NCBI GenBank assembly: GCA_007844125.1
Contig: CM017568.1
Span: forward strand, 10,231,780-10,295,779
Reading direction: 5' to 3'
DNA length: 64,000 bases
Origin: Sinonovacula constricta
Taxonomy: Eukaryota; Mollusca; Bivalvia; Cardiida; Solecurtidae
Shown here in pieces: positions 26,120 through 37,939 of this stretch; position 1 is the stretch's first letter; every line of letters begins with the position of its first letter. A program made the translations under genes and the position numbers. The notes under the pieces were generated by a model that did not search any database, was not told where the DNA came from, and was given only the letters and a program-made list of their open reading frames with translations.

Positions 26120-27610
26120 AAAAAAAAGAATCCTAAAAATTAGAACTGGAAAAATGCATAAAGCTAGAGAAATAAAGGCAGGGTTTGGAGTAAAGTGTTT
26201 ATATAAATGTCAAAAGGCATTTCAGTGAGTCTGAAATGCAAAAGCTCTTTCATTCTTTCTGGAGTCTTGGGGATATACACAGAGAGGTTTTATTTTAAAA
26301 TATGTCTCACAGGAAGCTAATACACATACAAGGGAAAGCCAGGCACATTGCAAATCCACAGTGCACTACTCTTTTCCAACGAAACACCAAACTGCTCCAG
26401 AAAAAAATTGTAAGACATTTTTTTATACTCTGAATATATATGTATATATGTATCTGAAGTATATATTTCTTTTGCACACAAGATAACTGAACCAGGGCTC
26501 CCTCAAGATGATAAAAGGGGCAAACACTGAACTAGGGCTCCCTCAAGATGATAAAAGGGGCAAACACTGAACTAGGGCTCCCTCAAGATGATAAAAGGGG
26601 CAAACATAATAACAGACCCAATAAAGCATCAGAAGTGCAGACCCAAAAGGTGCGTGCTCACATTGACAGTTTTCTTACTGTATAAAGTCATTATTGCAGG
26701 AAAGATTAAAAAAACATTATTTAAGTTTAGACATAAGTGTTTAAAAAATGTACACCCTCTATAAGGAAAAATGTAACAAACACTCAACTATCTTAGTATC
26801 ATCATTATCTTTCTACAGACGTATTTGTGATCAAGAATATAACTTGGCATTCAACCAACCCCTCTGAAAGATCAGTTAGATTTGTGTGTTTAATTTGCAA
26901 ATAGTTATGATAATAAAAAAAAGCCACCATGTTACAACAGGTCAACACCCCCATTGAGAGTAAAAACCTAGTTAGGTACAAAAGAAGAAGAGAAAGTCAA
27001 TTGCAAGCAAGACAACTCACTTGCTTGTGCATGTTTCGATTTAATTGTCTGTGCTACAAACGGCGTCTTAGTACATACCATTTTTCTACGTATGACATGG
27101 CAAACAAAAATGGTCACTGCTTTGTATGAAATAAATCCATCTACAATAGAAGAGCCTGTCAAAATGCCTGATTGTATACAATTCCTTAAAGCAGAAACCA
27201 CATGAAGGAAGAAACAAGTTTATTTTCTACAGTGTTGTTTTGTTTAAAAAAGTTCAATTTAACGTCAATCACACATAAGTATTTTAAAAAGGGCATGCCC
27301 AAAATAGAAAATGATTCCATACATGCAACAATTGAAACTGCAAGTGAAAAAATTTAAGTGGATACATCTGCCCAGTGGGCCTCCAGCATCAAAATGGCCA
27401 GGAGAAACCATCCATATATTTTTACAGAGAGGACTTTACGAGATCTTTTGATTTTACCAGCATTGCATCAAATTTGAAAAAATGACACTAACACACAGGG
27501 TGAAAAACTTTATAAAAGCAAAAATTAATCTATCCATTTGAGTTCCTCAGACCGAACATGTTTTTTATAAGTTGAATCATGCTGCTCAAGCTTTTCATGT
27601 TGTCCTTATG
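26120..27610 (+). pseudogene. Decayed transposon-type gene resembling the DUF7869 multicopy family
   Basis: Piecing three frames together shows the conserved blocks of a multicopy family common in invertebrate genomes, in order. These are NPKN and RNKG near the start (26129-26182), a Cys pair (26196-26210), FSESEMQKLFHSFWSLGDIH (26220-26280), DDKRGKHNNRPNKASE (about 26587) with VRAHIDSF, MYTLYKEKC (26748), YRRICDQEYNLAF and LKDQLDLC (to 26890), YKRRLSTYHFSTYDM (about 27054), ENDSIHATIETASEKI (about 27305), and AQWASSIKMARRNHPYIF (to 27430). Frameshifts and stops occur throughout, including a TGA where the family usually has Trp near 27127. The Asp/Gly/Gln/Asn-rich core expected before ENDSIH is not readable. 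I know this family only as an uncharacterised, transposase-like protein; the DUF7869 name is from memory. Confidence 0.65.
26486..26605 (+). repeat. 40-bp direct repeat, three units
   Basis: Three units, 26486-26525, 26526-26565 and 26566-26605, containing GGGCTCCCTCAAGATGATAA. They are identical except for one base (CCAGG/CTAGG) in the first. The repeat triplicates the codons for the DDKRGKH motif inside the surrounding pseudogene, so it arose by local duplication. A unit of 40 shifts frame, which would itself inactivate the gene. Confidence 0.95.
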
Positions 27611-29989
27611 TGACAGCAAATAACTAAATTGCCATGCAACCTGTCTCTGCCCCAGCTAAGACAGGAGGGTATTCCTATCAGTAGCAAAAGTATGCAGACT
27701 TACTGAGTCTCTGTGTGAGCTAGATTGTGCCTCTTGTCCACCATTCTTTCTATCTTCTACTTCATGTATACGTTTCGGTGCAGTAAATCTTAACTGAAAT
27801 TGAAGTAATGTTGAGTGAAAGCGAAAGTGGTTAGAGTAACTGTGAGATAGTTACAGAGCAAAATATTGGCAGATGTTGGTAGGTGTAATTCTGTTGTAAG
27901 CTATAACAACATAGTTGCTTCCCAGAAAAAATAGTTTTGAGTAAATAATGTTGTAAAAATAAAATATGTTGAGAATGACAGTAGCCAGATGATCAGAGAT
28001 GTTCAGGATAACGATGATGATGTGATAATTTGCATGGTTGTAAATGACCTTTTTATTTTGGCGATGAATGACTGACAATGCAGATGATTGTCAATGATGA
28101 TTTTACTGATTATAAATATGGTTAACTGAATAGTATGAATGGTTGTTATTGATGATATTAATGAAGAGTGCTATGGTGCTGAACTTAATACTTTATATGA
28201 AAAATTGATAAAGATGATTATGCTGATAAGAGTTATGATGATAAACTGTATATATGAATGATTATAAATGTTGATTTGTATATTTACGATTATGAGGATG
28301 AACTGATGACAATGTTCATGATAACTTGAGATAATGTCACAGTTTACAGTTGATGATGACTGAAGACAAAGTTGGCATTGTTTGTGATTTATATACTAAA
28401 TAGGGTTACACCGATAAACAACATGATGTCAAAAATGATAATCATGATGATAATCAAATAATTGTGTTTGACTAATGTATTAGATTGATAAAATAGTTAT
28501 GCATAAAGATAATGTTTTAGAGGTATGTCACTTAAGATTATAGTGTTAGTGTTAAAGATTGGTAAAAGAATTTTCATGATCAAGTGGAAACAAAAATAAT
28601 GTAGCTAGCTTAGAAATAACAAATATAGTTCTGAACTTTTATTTGTGTTTTAATTATTGTTGTACTTTGGTACTCTTATTCAATTATTGAAAAACACGTG
28701 TAATATATCATGATAAAATAAGTCCTAAAGTTCTGCAATGCATAAATATTTCTTAAAAATTTAAGTTTATCCAATAAGTGAATATCTAACAAAAACAACA
28801 ACAACAACAAAACAATAATGATAAAAAAGTTAAAAGGCTCAAAAAGTTAAAAAAAAACCCTCAGAAAATGCATTATTTTTCCTTGATGAAAGACAATTAT
28901 CAAATTTCTTATAAGTACTATAAAACAAATACAGAAAGTTACATAAAAGATACAATGAAAAAACTTTTCTCTTTCATTTATATCTAAATAAAAGTAAAAC
29001 TAAAAAGATACCACAGTTCTGCCTAAAATATATATTCATAATGAAAATTGTAATGGGAAACCTGTTGTAACTTGAGTTACGACAGTTTTGCATTAAAACT
29101 TGCTGAAGATTTATTTACATTTCCGAGGGAAAACTCTAGTATGTTAATTTTTATCAATAACCTTTTTTTTCATGAAATTTATCATAAGTGTCTTTTATAT
29201 TACTGAAAAATGTATAAAACATAAATATATTGTTTCATACAGTTTTACCTAAATAAAGACAATAAAAATATTTAAAGTCTTTTTGTTTCCTGGAAAGTTT
29301 AAAAAAGTGAGTTACGACAGTTTTGCGTTGAGCCATCGATATGCGATATATAATATCACATATCACTTGATTTAAAACAGAAGATATAATATCACTAGCT
29401 TTGGGTTGTCATTGGTTATATATGAAACTATCAAAGCAATGCTAGTTCTCAAATGATTAAACAAAAAATATTATACCTGCGAAAAAAAGTTTTATTAACT
29501 AAAATTCACAAGATATTGACAAAAGGACATCAGTATTTCAACATGGCATTTACTTCGAACCTTTCCAAGCACCGGGGAACTGCATTAAAAATGTTTAATG
29601 GAAACCAGTTTTGCAATAACGTATGACTGAATATCGAAACAAATAACAATAACAAATGAACGTCGCTGTGCAATTGCAAACATAAATTGTGGTGCCAGAA
29701 TGCTCGTTTGATAATTGAAATAAATATAAAATTTTGAAATTTTGATGTTCATATTCACGCTCTATAAAGCTAAAAATGGATAAAACCCATATACCTTAAG
29801 TGACACTTTGAAGTTTACGATATGTTTGTATTTTTCTGCATTTGCAGCGAACTGTTTCAATGTTTCTATTTAATATCTAGTTCAAGTTCTTAGTTTAAAA
29901 TATCAACAGCGACAATACGGCCTATTAACAAATAAGGCACAAGAAGTGCATGAACGCTAAAACTTCACGTGCTGTGTAGCGAGTCAATC
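27611..29989. other. AT-rich noncoding sequence with a cryptic GAT-rich stretch
   Basis: No gene is supported. Between about 27990 and 28470 the sequence is enriched in GATGAT, TGATAA and ATGATG on the plus strand without forming a clean array. A 19-base string TGAGTTACGACAGTTTTGC occurs exactly at 29073-29091 and again at 29308-29326. Confidence 0.6.
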
Positions 29990-30115
29990 GAAAATCTCGA
30001 AAAATAGTCAGCATTATGTCGACGAAGCAAAGCTGATGACGTACTCGCTTTATTGGAGTCACGTCATTGTGAAATAATTATACCGAGTAGGTGTGTGGAT
30101 TACACGAGTTTCTAT
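29990..30115 (+). promoter_or_regulatory. Candidate promoter or enhancer with CRE-like and CCAAT-like motifs
   Basis: Within 35 bases there is TGATGACGTAC (about 30034), ATTGG (inverted CCAAT, 30052) and TCACGTCATTG (about 30059). The two CRE half-type sites are in inverted orientation. The block is less AT-rich than its surroundings. ATTATACC follows at about 30078. No transcript start can be shown and no gene is proven downstream, so this is only suggestive. Confidence 0.25.
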
Positions 30116-30852
30116 TGTCTTACAGGAAAAGTGTTTCCAGGAAACTGCGATTTGGATAACAGACGGTTTTCTGTTGAAGTTGGAATTTAGACACATCCAC
30201 AGATCATTTTTTACAATTACAAAGATAACCTCTCAAAACTTTAGGAGAAAAAGTTATAGACAATTATTACGCATGCATTTAAAATAAACAAATACAAAAA
30301 TGAAAATACAGTGTCTTGTGAACTAATTGTAATGTCACCATTGGAAATAGAGTCTCTCATATATTTAAACAAAACTTTTAATTTTTGAAGTAATTGATTG
30401 CATTAAGTGCAAGGAGTTTATAAAGTTCTATGATGTAAACAAAATAAATAATAAATTAAATAAATGGTAACAGGCGAGAAAATTACTACAATGTCTAATC
30501 CGTGCTATTAAAGCTTTTACTAATACATTTTTAAATGAAAAGTAGCGTCAATTTAAATTCTTAAACGAATTAAATATATAACCTTGTAGATCTAAAACAG
30601 GTATTTAACGTTGGGAGCTGGCTGTTGTCTGGCTGTTGATGGCCTTTCCAAATGGCTTGTTCCTTTTTACAAACAAGTTTATATTGGCCCTTATGATTCA
30701 TACAGTTCAAAAGATGTTTGCTTGTTTAAAATAATCGATTTTGTTAAGGTGTTAGTAAAGCTCACGTGAATTATGAGAAGTGAAAATGCGCACTGCTATC
30801 ATTGCGATTGACTTATAGCATTTGTATTTATTGTCTTGTCCAAACCAAATTA

Positions 30853-30952
30853 NNNNNNNNNNNNNNNNNNNNNNNNNNNNNNNNNNNNNNNNNNNNNNNN
30901 NNNNNNNNNNNNNNNNNNNNNNNNNNNNNNNNNNNNNNNNNNNNNNNNNNNN
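30853..30952. other. Assembly gap of 100 N
   Basis: Exactly 100 undetermined bases, the usual placeholder for a gap of unknown size. Any exon structure between 30.1 and 31.0 kb may be incomplete because of it. Confidence 0.99.
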
Positions 30953-31020
30953 TTACTTGTGCATTTTAGTAAATGATAAATTTTGCCAATTTCTTATGTT
31001 AGCCACATTTTTTATGTTTC

Positions 31021-31353
31021 AGTGTACACCAGTGCCCTTTTGCGAGACGACACTCAAACGCCACCTAAGTTTGAGCCTTTCAGAATCATCTCCCAGACGT
31101 GAGGAAGATAGTGGCACCACGCTCCTTCTGTTAAAGGGGCGGAATCGACACGCCTACCTCCGCGATAAGCCACGCCTACTTATCACGTGATATCTGTGAT
31201 ATGACAGCGGTTCCTGTTTACAGTGCCGGGTCTGAATCTTGGACCCCAGTGTTCATGGACTGTATAAACCACACTTACGTAGAACCCTCGCCTGACCTTG
31301 GAGCTACCAACGATATAACGAAATCCGGCGACGCCATTACATGCCGAAAGTGA
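31021..31353 (+). other. GC-rich candidate terminal exon
   Basis: A pyrimidine-rich tract ending TTTTTTATGTTTCAG at about 31020 looks like a splice acceptor. The next ~330 bases are much richer in GC than the flanks. One frame is open from the acceptor to a TGA at 31188 (begins CTPVPFCETTLKRH, then SLSLSESSPRREED). Another is open from 31135 to the TGA at 31351, including SESWTPVFMDCINHTYVEP. Neither matches a family I recognise. It could be an exon with an alternative frame, a transposon piece, or CpG-rich noncoding DNA. The gap just upstream prevents tracing an earlier exon. Confidence 0.3.
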
Positions 31354-31920
31354 TTTTAGTCGCCGCTGCCAGCTGTAGTTAACAATGAACTGACACTAGT
31401 TGCTTCAATTATAAACATTATATGTTATTGGTGATATTTCGTGTATCTTACCATAATAGATGTAAAATGGGATTGTTCATGCCTGTTGAAGGTAATAGAA
31501 GCCTTTAACTATTGGCAATATCCATGCATTCCTCTTTAACCGACCCAGCATTGAAAGTTATGTATTAAATACTGTCGTGTTCGTGTTATTGCATCTTTAA
31601 TTTTGCCCTATTTAATTTATTTTTCTCATCACTTTTCTGTCACCACTGTTATTCTTGAACTTCACTGCATTCCTGTTTGTTGCTTGATGCTACGTGTCTT
31701 TAAATATGTACATAACAAATGAGTGTATTTATTTTTGAACTCCTGTGCAAACATTTTGTGGAATTAAGCAAGAAGTTTGATTCGGTTGTTTTATTTATTT
31801 ATTTTGTACATACATTGCATTAAAACTAAATTAAATACAATATTTTCCTTGTCTTTTTACCTCTAAATATTGTATATGAAAATGCAAAACTATAATATTA
31901 TAAATTAATAAAAATAATAC
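31354..31920 (+). other. 3'UTR-like tail of the candidate exon
   Basis: An AT-rich stretch with two Pumilio-type motifs TGTACATA (31707-31714, 31805-31812), an ATTTATTTATTTT run near 31792 and AATAAA at 31907. Together they resemble a regulated 3'UTR, but each motif is expected fairly often in AT-rich DNA. Confidence 0.25.
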
Positions 31921-32370
31921 AAACGAAAGCGTAGCCTCTGGTTGTTTTCAAAGGACAACTGATCCATATTAGGACGTTTTAAATAGTCTAAACCTGAATA
32001 AATTCTGCAATCTCAAATACTAAGTAAATGGGCTTGTTGCTAAGATAACACGTAATAATATTATTTTGAGATAATACGTCTGAACGATTAAAACAGACAT
32101 TGTAATGACGGTCCCACCACTGAAAGGCTTAATCCTGATGTTCATCATAGTAAAGATAAAACAAACACGGTTATTATGATTAAAATTAATGATTGTTACC
32201 ATGTAGCAACAGTAAATCGGTTTTATTACAATTGCTTTTTTTACATAGGTTGTTTTTATTATTTTTTTTTATTTCAAGGCTGCATAGCCTTTTAAAACAC
32301 AATTTATAACTCGCGCGGTTTTCGCAAGGATCGTGACGAATGTTAACAGAACGGTCATTACCAACCTTAC

Positions 32371-32395
32371 CCGGACTGTCACTAAAGTCAGCCAT
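32371..32395 (-). other. Possible first coding exon (MADFSDSPG)
   Basis: On the minus strand the start context ACAAAATGG fits a strong Kozak site. The codons MADFSDSP run to a good donor, AGTCCGG|GTAAGG. The reading frame also stays open for more than 60 codons if not spliced (32186-32416). No acceptor or second exon is identified, and the peptide is too short for homology. Confidence 0.2.
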
Positions 32396-32639
32396 TTTGT
32401 AAAGTGAAAGACACATGACCGTTTCGTTATTGAGACATTCATTTTAGGTTTATAGACAATAAACAACAACACGGTTTTCAGTGAAAACTTGTGCTTTAAA
32501 GTTAGGAGTTATATTTGTAGCAACGAATTCATGGTCCACTAAAATTTGTACGTACTGAATTATCTATGGAATGCCAACTCGATGCTCAGCCTTTAAATTG
32601 TACACACGTCGCTAAATTCAGATTCTTCCAGTTTTTAAG

Positions 32640-32918
32640 ATAAGGGATGGGATGAGCCGGCATTTTTGCCGATACTGCGCAGCGACATTTCTATCATAGC
32701 ACAGGGGCACTTATGAGGTGCCCAGGGACTGAACCCGGCCGGTCCATTATACTGACACCGACGAGTCAGACGTAATGCTGCCCCCTTAGCCCCGAGCGTA
32801 GGAGGGAAGCCACTACTACTAACTTTAAAGTTTTTGGTTTGACCCGACCGGGGTTCGAACCCACGACCTCCCGACCCGCAAGCCGACGCTCTACCACCTG
32901 AGCTATTGAGACCGGTTT
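32640..32918 (-). mobile_element. tRNA-derived SINE
   Basis: On the minus strand it starts GGTCTCAATAGCTCAGGTGG (A box) with a B box GGGTTCGAACCCC about 40 bases on. It then has the central block GGTGTCAGTATAATGGAC (complement of about 32743-32760) and GGCCGGGTTCAGTCCCTGGG, ending near GGCAAAAATGCCGGCTCAT. The tRNA acceptor ends do not pair. The head shares GGTAGAGCGTCG and the CGGGAGG block with the SINE at 19765. A fragment of its distal part recurs at 39818. Confidence 0.85.
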
Positions 32919-35802
32919 ATAAGATTAGACATCTCCTTTGCTACCACTCTGTAAAACGATACACTTTAAAACCTTTGAAGGTATATCTCAACACAAATAC
33001 AACATAAAACAAAACAATAAACATTTCGTGAAAGAACGCTAAGTATTCCTTTAATTTAACCTGGCTACATGATAAGACAGTCCGCGGTTTGACAAAGGAA
33101 TACATACCTTAAAAAGTTCATTCTTAAAAATGTTTAACTTCCTCATTCCTTAAAAGATATGTGACATTTCTAAATACTTTTTTGGATATAGTCTTAACCA
33201 CAAAGTTATTGTAAATTACATGATAATGTTCGGATGTTTTTGACCTGTAACATGGACATTTCCTCAAATTAACTTCATATATGTAATAAGATGTTTAGAA
33301 CCGATTAATACTCATTCAACACTGTTTTCCCCTTAAATTATTTGCTTTCTTTACCCGTTTTGGGGTAGGTAGTGCCAACTTCCAGTGGAATGCTTCCAGA
33401 AAATAACTTACGGTTAAAAAAATGGCTTACTATCATATTAAATTAATTACACCGATAGGTTTTACCAAAAGAAAAAACTTTTTTATGTTAAGTGACAACT
33501 TCCACATACATTTTGAGGTTAAAATGCAACGTTAAGGAAGATCTTTAAAACAAAAGAATACCTTTTTACCTTCTTATGATGCCTTTTTTGACTTATGTGT
33601 CGGATACTAGCTTATATCAAATCTTAACCACTTAAATTAATTTTGAAACATAAAATTATGTAAAGTCTAAGGGGACATACCCCTATATTTGAAATGTAAA
33701 ATAAAGTGTATGCAGCGTCATGTAAAGAAATGGTAAAAAAGTTAAGGTAAATAAATAGTAAACAATAAGGTAAACTAAAATAAACACAGTAAAATGTCTT
33801 CTAAATAGAGAGCATACATCAAGCATACGTCGCCACCTAGTCGGTAAATTAGCCAAGTGTAGACTTTAAATTAATAGCTTAGTGCGATGAGTGAAAAACA
33901 TGATATCGACGGAATGAACAGCTGTTCTCTATGACTAGAGCCACGCAGTCCTACTGTTTCAATGCAGATGGCAATTATATAACATATAAATGTGCCAGAC
34001 TATAAAATCGTACGGTATCTGACAATAACAGGAATACGCAGCAGTTTGAAAATGGCTTGGTGATCCTTTTTTCTACCGCCACCCCCATCCCCCCAAAAAA
34101 CAACAACAACAACAACAAAAAACAACAATAAAAAACAACTGGTTGCAGTTACAAAATAATGCAGCAAGCAACAACGATATAAACAACCAAAAGAAGTCAA
34201 TACATCTGTTAAGACAATAACAATTAAAAACGAATATAGAAAGGCTTATCGAAATTGATCATATAACATAAATGCGTCCTTAAATTCGTCAATTCTAAAA
34301 AAACGTAACCCTAGGAGTGTGCCATTCATCTTTCTGCAGTGATCGTATGCTCGTGCGTAATTTGAGCATACACGTAGACTTCAGTTTAAGCAATTAATAC
34401 TATGAGTAATAGCATTACGTCAATTGTAAGACTGCACTTATCGTGAGGCTTTAATGAACATTATTTCCAAATCTATAAATAAGCATGATAGCGATTTATG
34501 CTAAAAACAGATACCGACGTCTGAACGAATTACATGGATGATGATATAACGTAATCCCAAAAGTAAGTGGTCACGTGGTTTTCTTAGTTTAAGGAATAGG
34601 TAACTTTGCAGCATAGATAGGAAATACATGTTTGCAATGACGAGTGGGGTCTTATTCTGCACTTTTAACATAGATGCATAGCGTCAATAAACAGCAGTAT
34701 GCAGGATCTTTTCAGGTAACATATTCTAAAGGGTTGTATCAGAAAATGAATTGGTCAAAACTGCCAGATACCATCTTCAATAGATGTCCAGAATCCAAAA
34801 GGGACTCATCTGCATTAAACTGAAGTCGAGGAAATCAGATCAGTATATATCACCTGCATTAAGGCAACTTTCTATCTTTGGCCAAAACTACCTTCTTGTT
34901 TTCAGTTCTGCTTCTTTTATATTTACTGTAAGTATGTAACAATAATGGATAACAGATAACATAGAAACACGACAAGTAAAATACCTTTGAGATTCTTAAC
35001 ATGGATGCGTGGGAACGATGACCATGTTAACAGGGTGACATTTTAAATGTCGACAGTAAACATCGTGTACAGCTGTTGAATAGCAGGTTACGTCTGGGTA
35101 TATTATTACCTGGACACAACGCCATCTTTATCGTTCAAAGAAAGTCAAGTGGTGGGAAAAAAGATTCGCCTCACCAGCTGGTGATATAAGAGACAATAAT
35201 TTTACCAAACACTCTCATTATATACCAGTAACATTGGGATAATAGATTGGAATTGGACAGGTTGCCATCGCAATATAGAGTGGATGACAGATGAAATAAG
35301 ATAAACACAATCCGGTTAGCAGAGTATTGTAGTAATATCGAAACAGTGCACAAAAACAAGACTTAAGATGCAAATACACATTCCGATTAATTTGTAAGTT
35401 AAATGAGAAAACAATGTTGTTGTTTTTCTCCTGCAGCTAACACCAATCTAATGTTTGATACACATATTTGTCAACGAAATAAGATATTTATGATTCGAAA
35501 AACGGGTGAAATGGTAAATGTATCGCGTTTGAGGTAATTAAGCCGCAAAGGCAGGCAAAGTTTAGCTTTTAGACCTATCATATTTGTCTATAGTTCAACC
35601 TTCTAAAACAATTGCCATTTCTATTTGTTTCCTATGTACTTTTTTAAAAATAAATTATCTGAAAGGACAATGAGGCAATAGACGTAGTCATTTCAGCGAG
35701 GAAATTCGCTGATTTGGGGAGAAAAGAAGTACATGCAAGTGTTAGCATTTGGTCTTATATATAACAATATTTCTCGGAAAGCAGTCCAAGTTAGCATGAT
35801 TT
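32919..35802. other. AT-rich noncoding sequence
   Basis: No gene supported. A short interrupted CAA/CAACA tract lies at about 34097-34140 next to a C-rich run. ORFs at 34000-34200 and 35171-35359 have no family features. Confidence 0.6.
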
Positions 35803-36146
35803 TCAGTCGAATGAACCCGCATACACATGTGAATGAAGACACTGAAGTACAGGTGTGAAAACCATCGAATGGTCAATAGAGACAACAGAGTGTCTGTGTG
35901 TTGACTTTAGTCGCCCATTTTCACGCCTTCTTACAACTCTAGTGGGTTTGGCCATCTCATTATGGGAATAATAAGCCTCATAAATAATCTCGCTGGACTC
36001 CTTATTAACGACTCGAACGTCTTGAACACTTTGTTTAAAGCCCATTAAGAAGACCCAAAAGGAGTAAAAGACCCCTCTTTTCATTTTAGAACCGATCGAC
36101 TCCTCGGCTGTAAAGGTCATCCAAGGGACTCTAAACACGACCCCCG
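35803..36146 (-). CDS. Possible exon or ORF remnant of unknown function
   Basis: An open frame of about 111 codons on the minus strand with a composition unlike the AT-driven chance ORFs nearby, for example FRVPWMTFTAEESIG, SVQDVRVVNKESSEI and RVVRRRENGRLKS. GC is clearly higher than in the flanks. There is no ATG at the open end (the first codon offered is GTG; a Met follows at the PWM position), and a TAA lies just upstream. An internal exon using the GTGTTTAG acceptor-like sequence, or a piece of a decayed gene, are both possible. I do not recognise the protein. A SINE of the same orientation begins directly upstream. Confidence 0.3.
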
Positions 36147-36187
36147 TTTATACGTATGGTGAGTCAAAAGGGCAAAGCATTCTTCTG

Positions 36188-36406
36188 AAATATATCGTAG
36201 CGACACATTTATATGTCCAGCTATTGTGGTGGAGGAAGACCGTAGACAAATATTTGGGTAGAACCACTGGCGCACCGCAGTAATCTGGAAGACCTTTCCA
36301 CATTAAGTCCTTCACCCCGAACGGGACTTGAACCCAATGGGCTAGAGGCTAAGTATTCAGAGGAGTTACAAGTCGTCAACTCGACCACTACGCCACGGCA
36401 CCCCAC
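36188..36406 (-). mobile_element. tRNA-derived SINE, second family
   Basis: On the minus strand: GGGTGCCGTGGCGTAGTGGT (A box region), GGGTTCAAGTCCC (B box), GAAGGACTTAATGTGG, GGTCTTCCAG, GCGGTGCGCC and GGTTCTACC, ending AGCTGGACATATAAATG and TCGCTACGATATATTTC. The plus-strand copy at 47091-47299 has the same blocks in order. The insertion of about 40 bases between the A and B boxes is longer than in a tRNA. Confidence 0.8.
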
Positions 36407-36410
36407 TTTG

Positions 36411-37129
36411 TGTTTTAGAGTTTAAGGTCCATCCAAAAAAGAATGCTGTTGTTTGTAGACTGTGATTGCTTTTACAATGTTGCCTTTGCTGTGATAGCGA
36501 GTCGTGAGCACACGTCATATTTTTCTTTCCCCCGGTAAACCGGTGAGAAAACCTGCTTGTTCGCACCATCTTCGAACCCTTCCGTATACATAAGTCTATT
36601 TATGTAAGTAAATAAGTCGAGGTGTTCCGAATGGGACTTGCTTAATAAGTCGAACAAATTAATTAAAAGACACGAATTCGTCAACCTGTCGTCGAACCAT
36701 CTATCTCCCGTATATATTGCTTCACCAATAACCAGAATTCCATTCGGAACACCTGGGCTATTTTATTTTCATGCAAAAAATGTGTCGAATAAGAAACATT
36801 TGACATGATAAATATATTTATATGATGCAAACATAAATATGTACACGTGAATATATAGGCCATTGGTACAATTACGTAATTGCTATTTTTTTTTAAGCAG
36901 CGGGGACCTTACAGTACCGATTTCTGAATTTTAGCCCTGATCTAATCTGAAAAGTTGCTGTTAACTGTACAGACATAAACTTTAATCACCTTGCAAGCAA
37001 ACATTATGAAACTATGTCCAGTAAGATGAACAATGCTCCTAAATTAATATACACGTAGTAGGTCGAGACTAACTTATGTCGCAAGACTTTTATTGAACGT
37101 ATTCACCTGCCTTATGTCAAGTCAGCTGT
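36411..37129. other. Noncoding sequence
   Basis: Overlapping short minus-strand ORFs (36366-36863) have no recognisable domain. Nothing else is supported. Confidence 0.5.
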
Positions 37130-37850
37130 CGTAGGACTTTTTATGAGGCTGTCCGTAGATCCTTATAACTTCATCATTGGCCACCATGGACCTCCATACC
37201 AATGACTAGCGCACCCCAGGTGGTGTGTTGAAGTCATCACTGTCGTTGTTACACAACTCGTCCTACAACAAACACTTGACAATGAAATAAGTGGCCCTTT
37301 GAAGCTGGTCATGATTATCAACGACTGGGTACCATCTAAGGGTCTTCCTCTATCTTCCTATGGTCCCCATAGCCAAGCGACCCCGGGTGGGGCAGGCTGG
37401 ACAATCAGAGTGGAGTCAAGATGGATAGAAACACTCATAGCGTAACCCCCATCCGTCTTTGACGAAAGGATACTTCGTTAATAGGGAAGTTGTGGCTCTG
37501 TTGTTGGTGCCATTGTAATGTTGGCGACTGTTTCACGGTTGATAAATAGCCAGCATACAGCGGAAAAGAGACCATGTGAAAATGATCAATGATGAGTCAG
37601 GGGGCTTGCAAATTAGTTAGGTGGCGGACAACTTTGGGTATGAAGGGACCGGTTACCAATTAACAGAAGAGAAGAGAAAAGGGGCAGTTCTATCACAAGT
37701 CTTTGGACCATACTAAATTATAATCAGTCCCACTTTATGTGTGAATTAAGGCTAAATCATGCCCGTCGACTTATGGAAGCGCACGCGCGATAATTAAGTT
37801 GTCGTCATGGAATAGAGCCGTAGTAGGCTTAATGACGAAATATACTCCCC
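37130..37850. other. Unclassified, less AT-rich sequence, possibly transposon debris
   Basis: Base composition is nearer 45-50 percent GC. Two related segments occur in direct order: CATGGACCTCCATACCAATG with GCGCACCCCAGGTGG (about 37187) and TATGGTCCCCATAGCCAAG with GCGACCCCGGGTGG (about 37358). No protein motif is readable in any frame. Confidence 0.35.
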
Positions 37851-37873
37851 ACCCTCGATCTTTGTTTTGGACT

Positions 37874-37920
37874 CGTAAGTATACATTTAAAGAATCCGAT
37901 TCTTTAAATGTATACTCACG
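37874..37920. repeat. Hairpin: 23-bp inverted repeat with a one-base centre
   Basis: The left arm 37874-37896 and right arm 37898-37920 pair with one mismatch; the inner 18 bases (GTATACATTTAAAGAATC) pair perfectly. This is a strong cruciform or hairpin. Confidence 0.95.
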
Positions 37921-37939
37921 TTTAACCTTAATAAGGCCC

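Noticed and set aside
25736..26121. Acidic repeat protein gene
   Set aside because: The minisatellite has units of differing length and several competing open frames. No single frame extends through the array, so I list it as a repeat and mention the coding idea only as an alternative.
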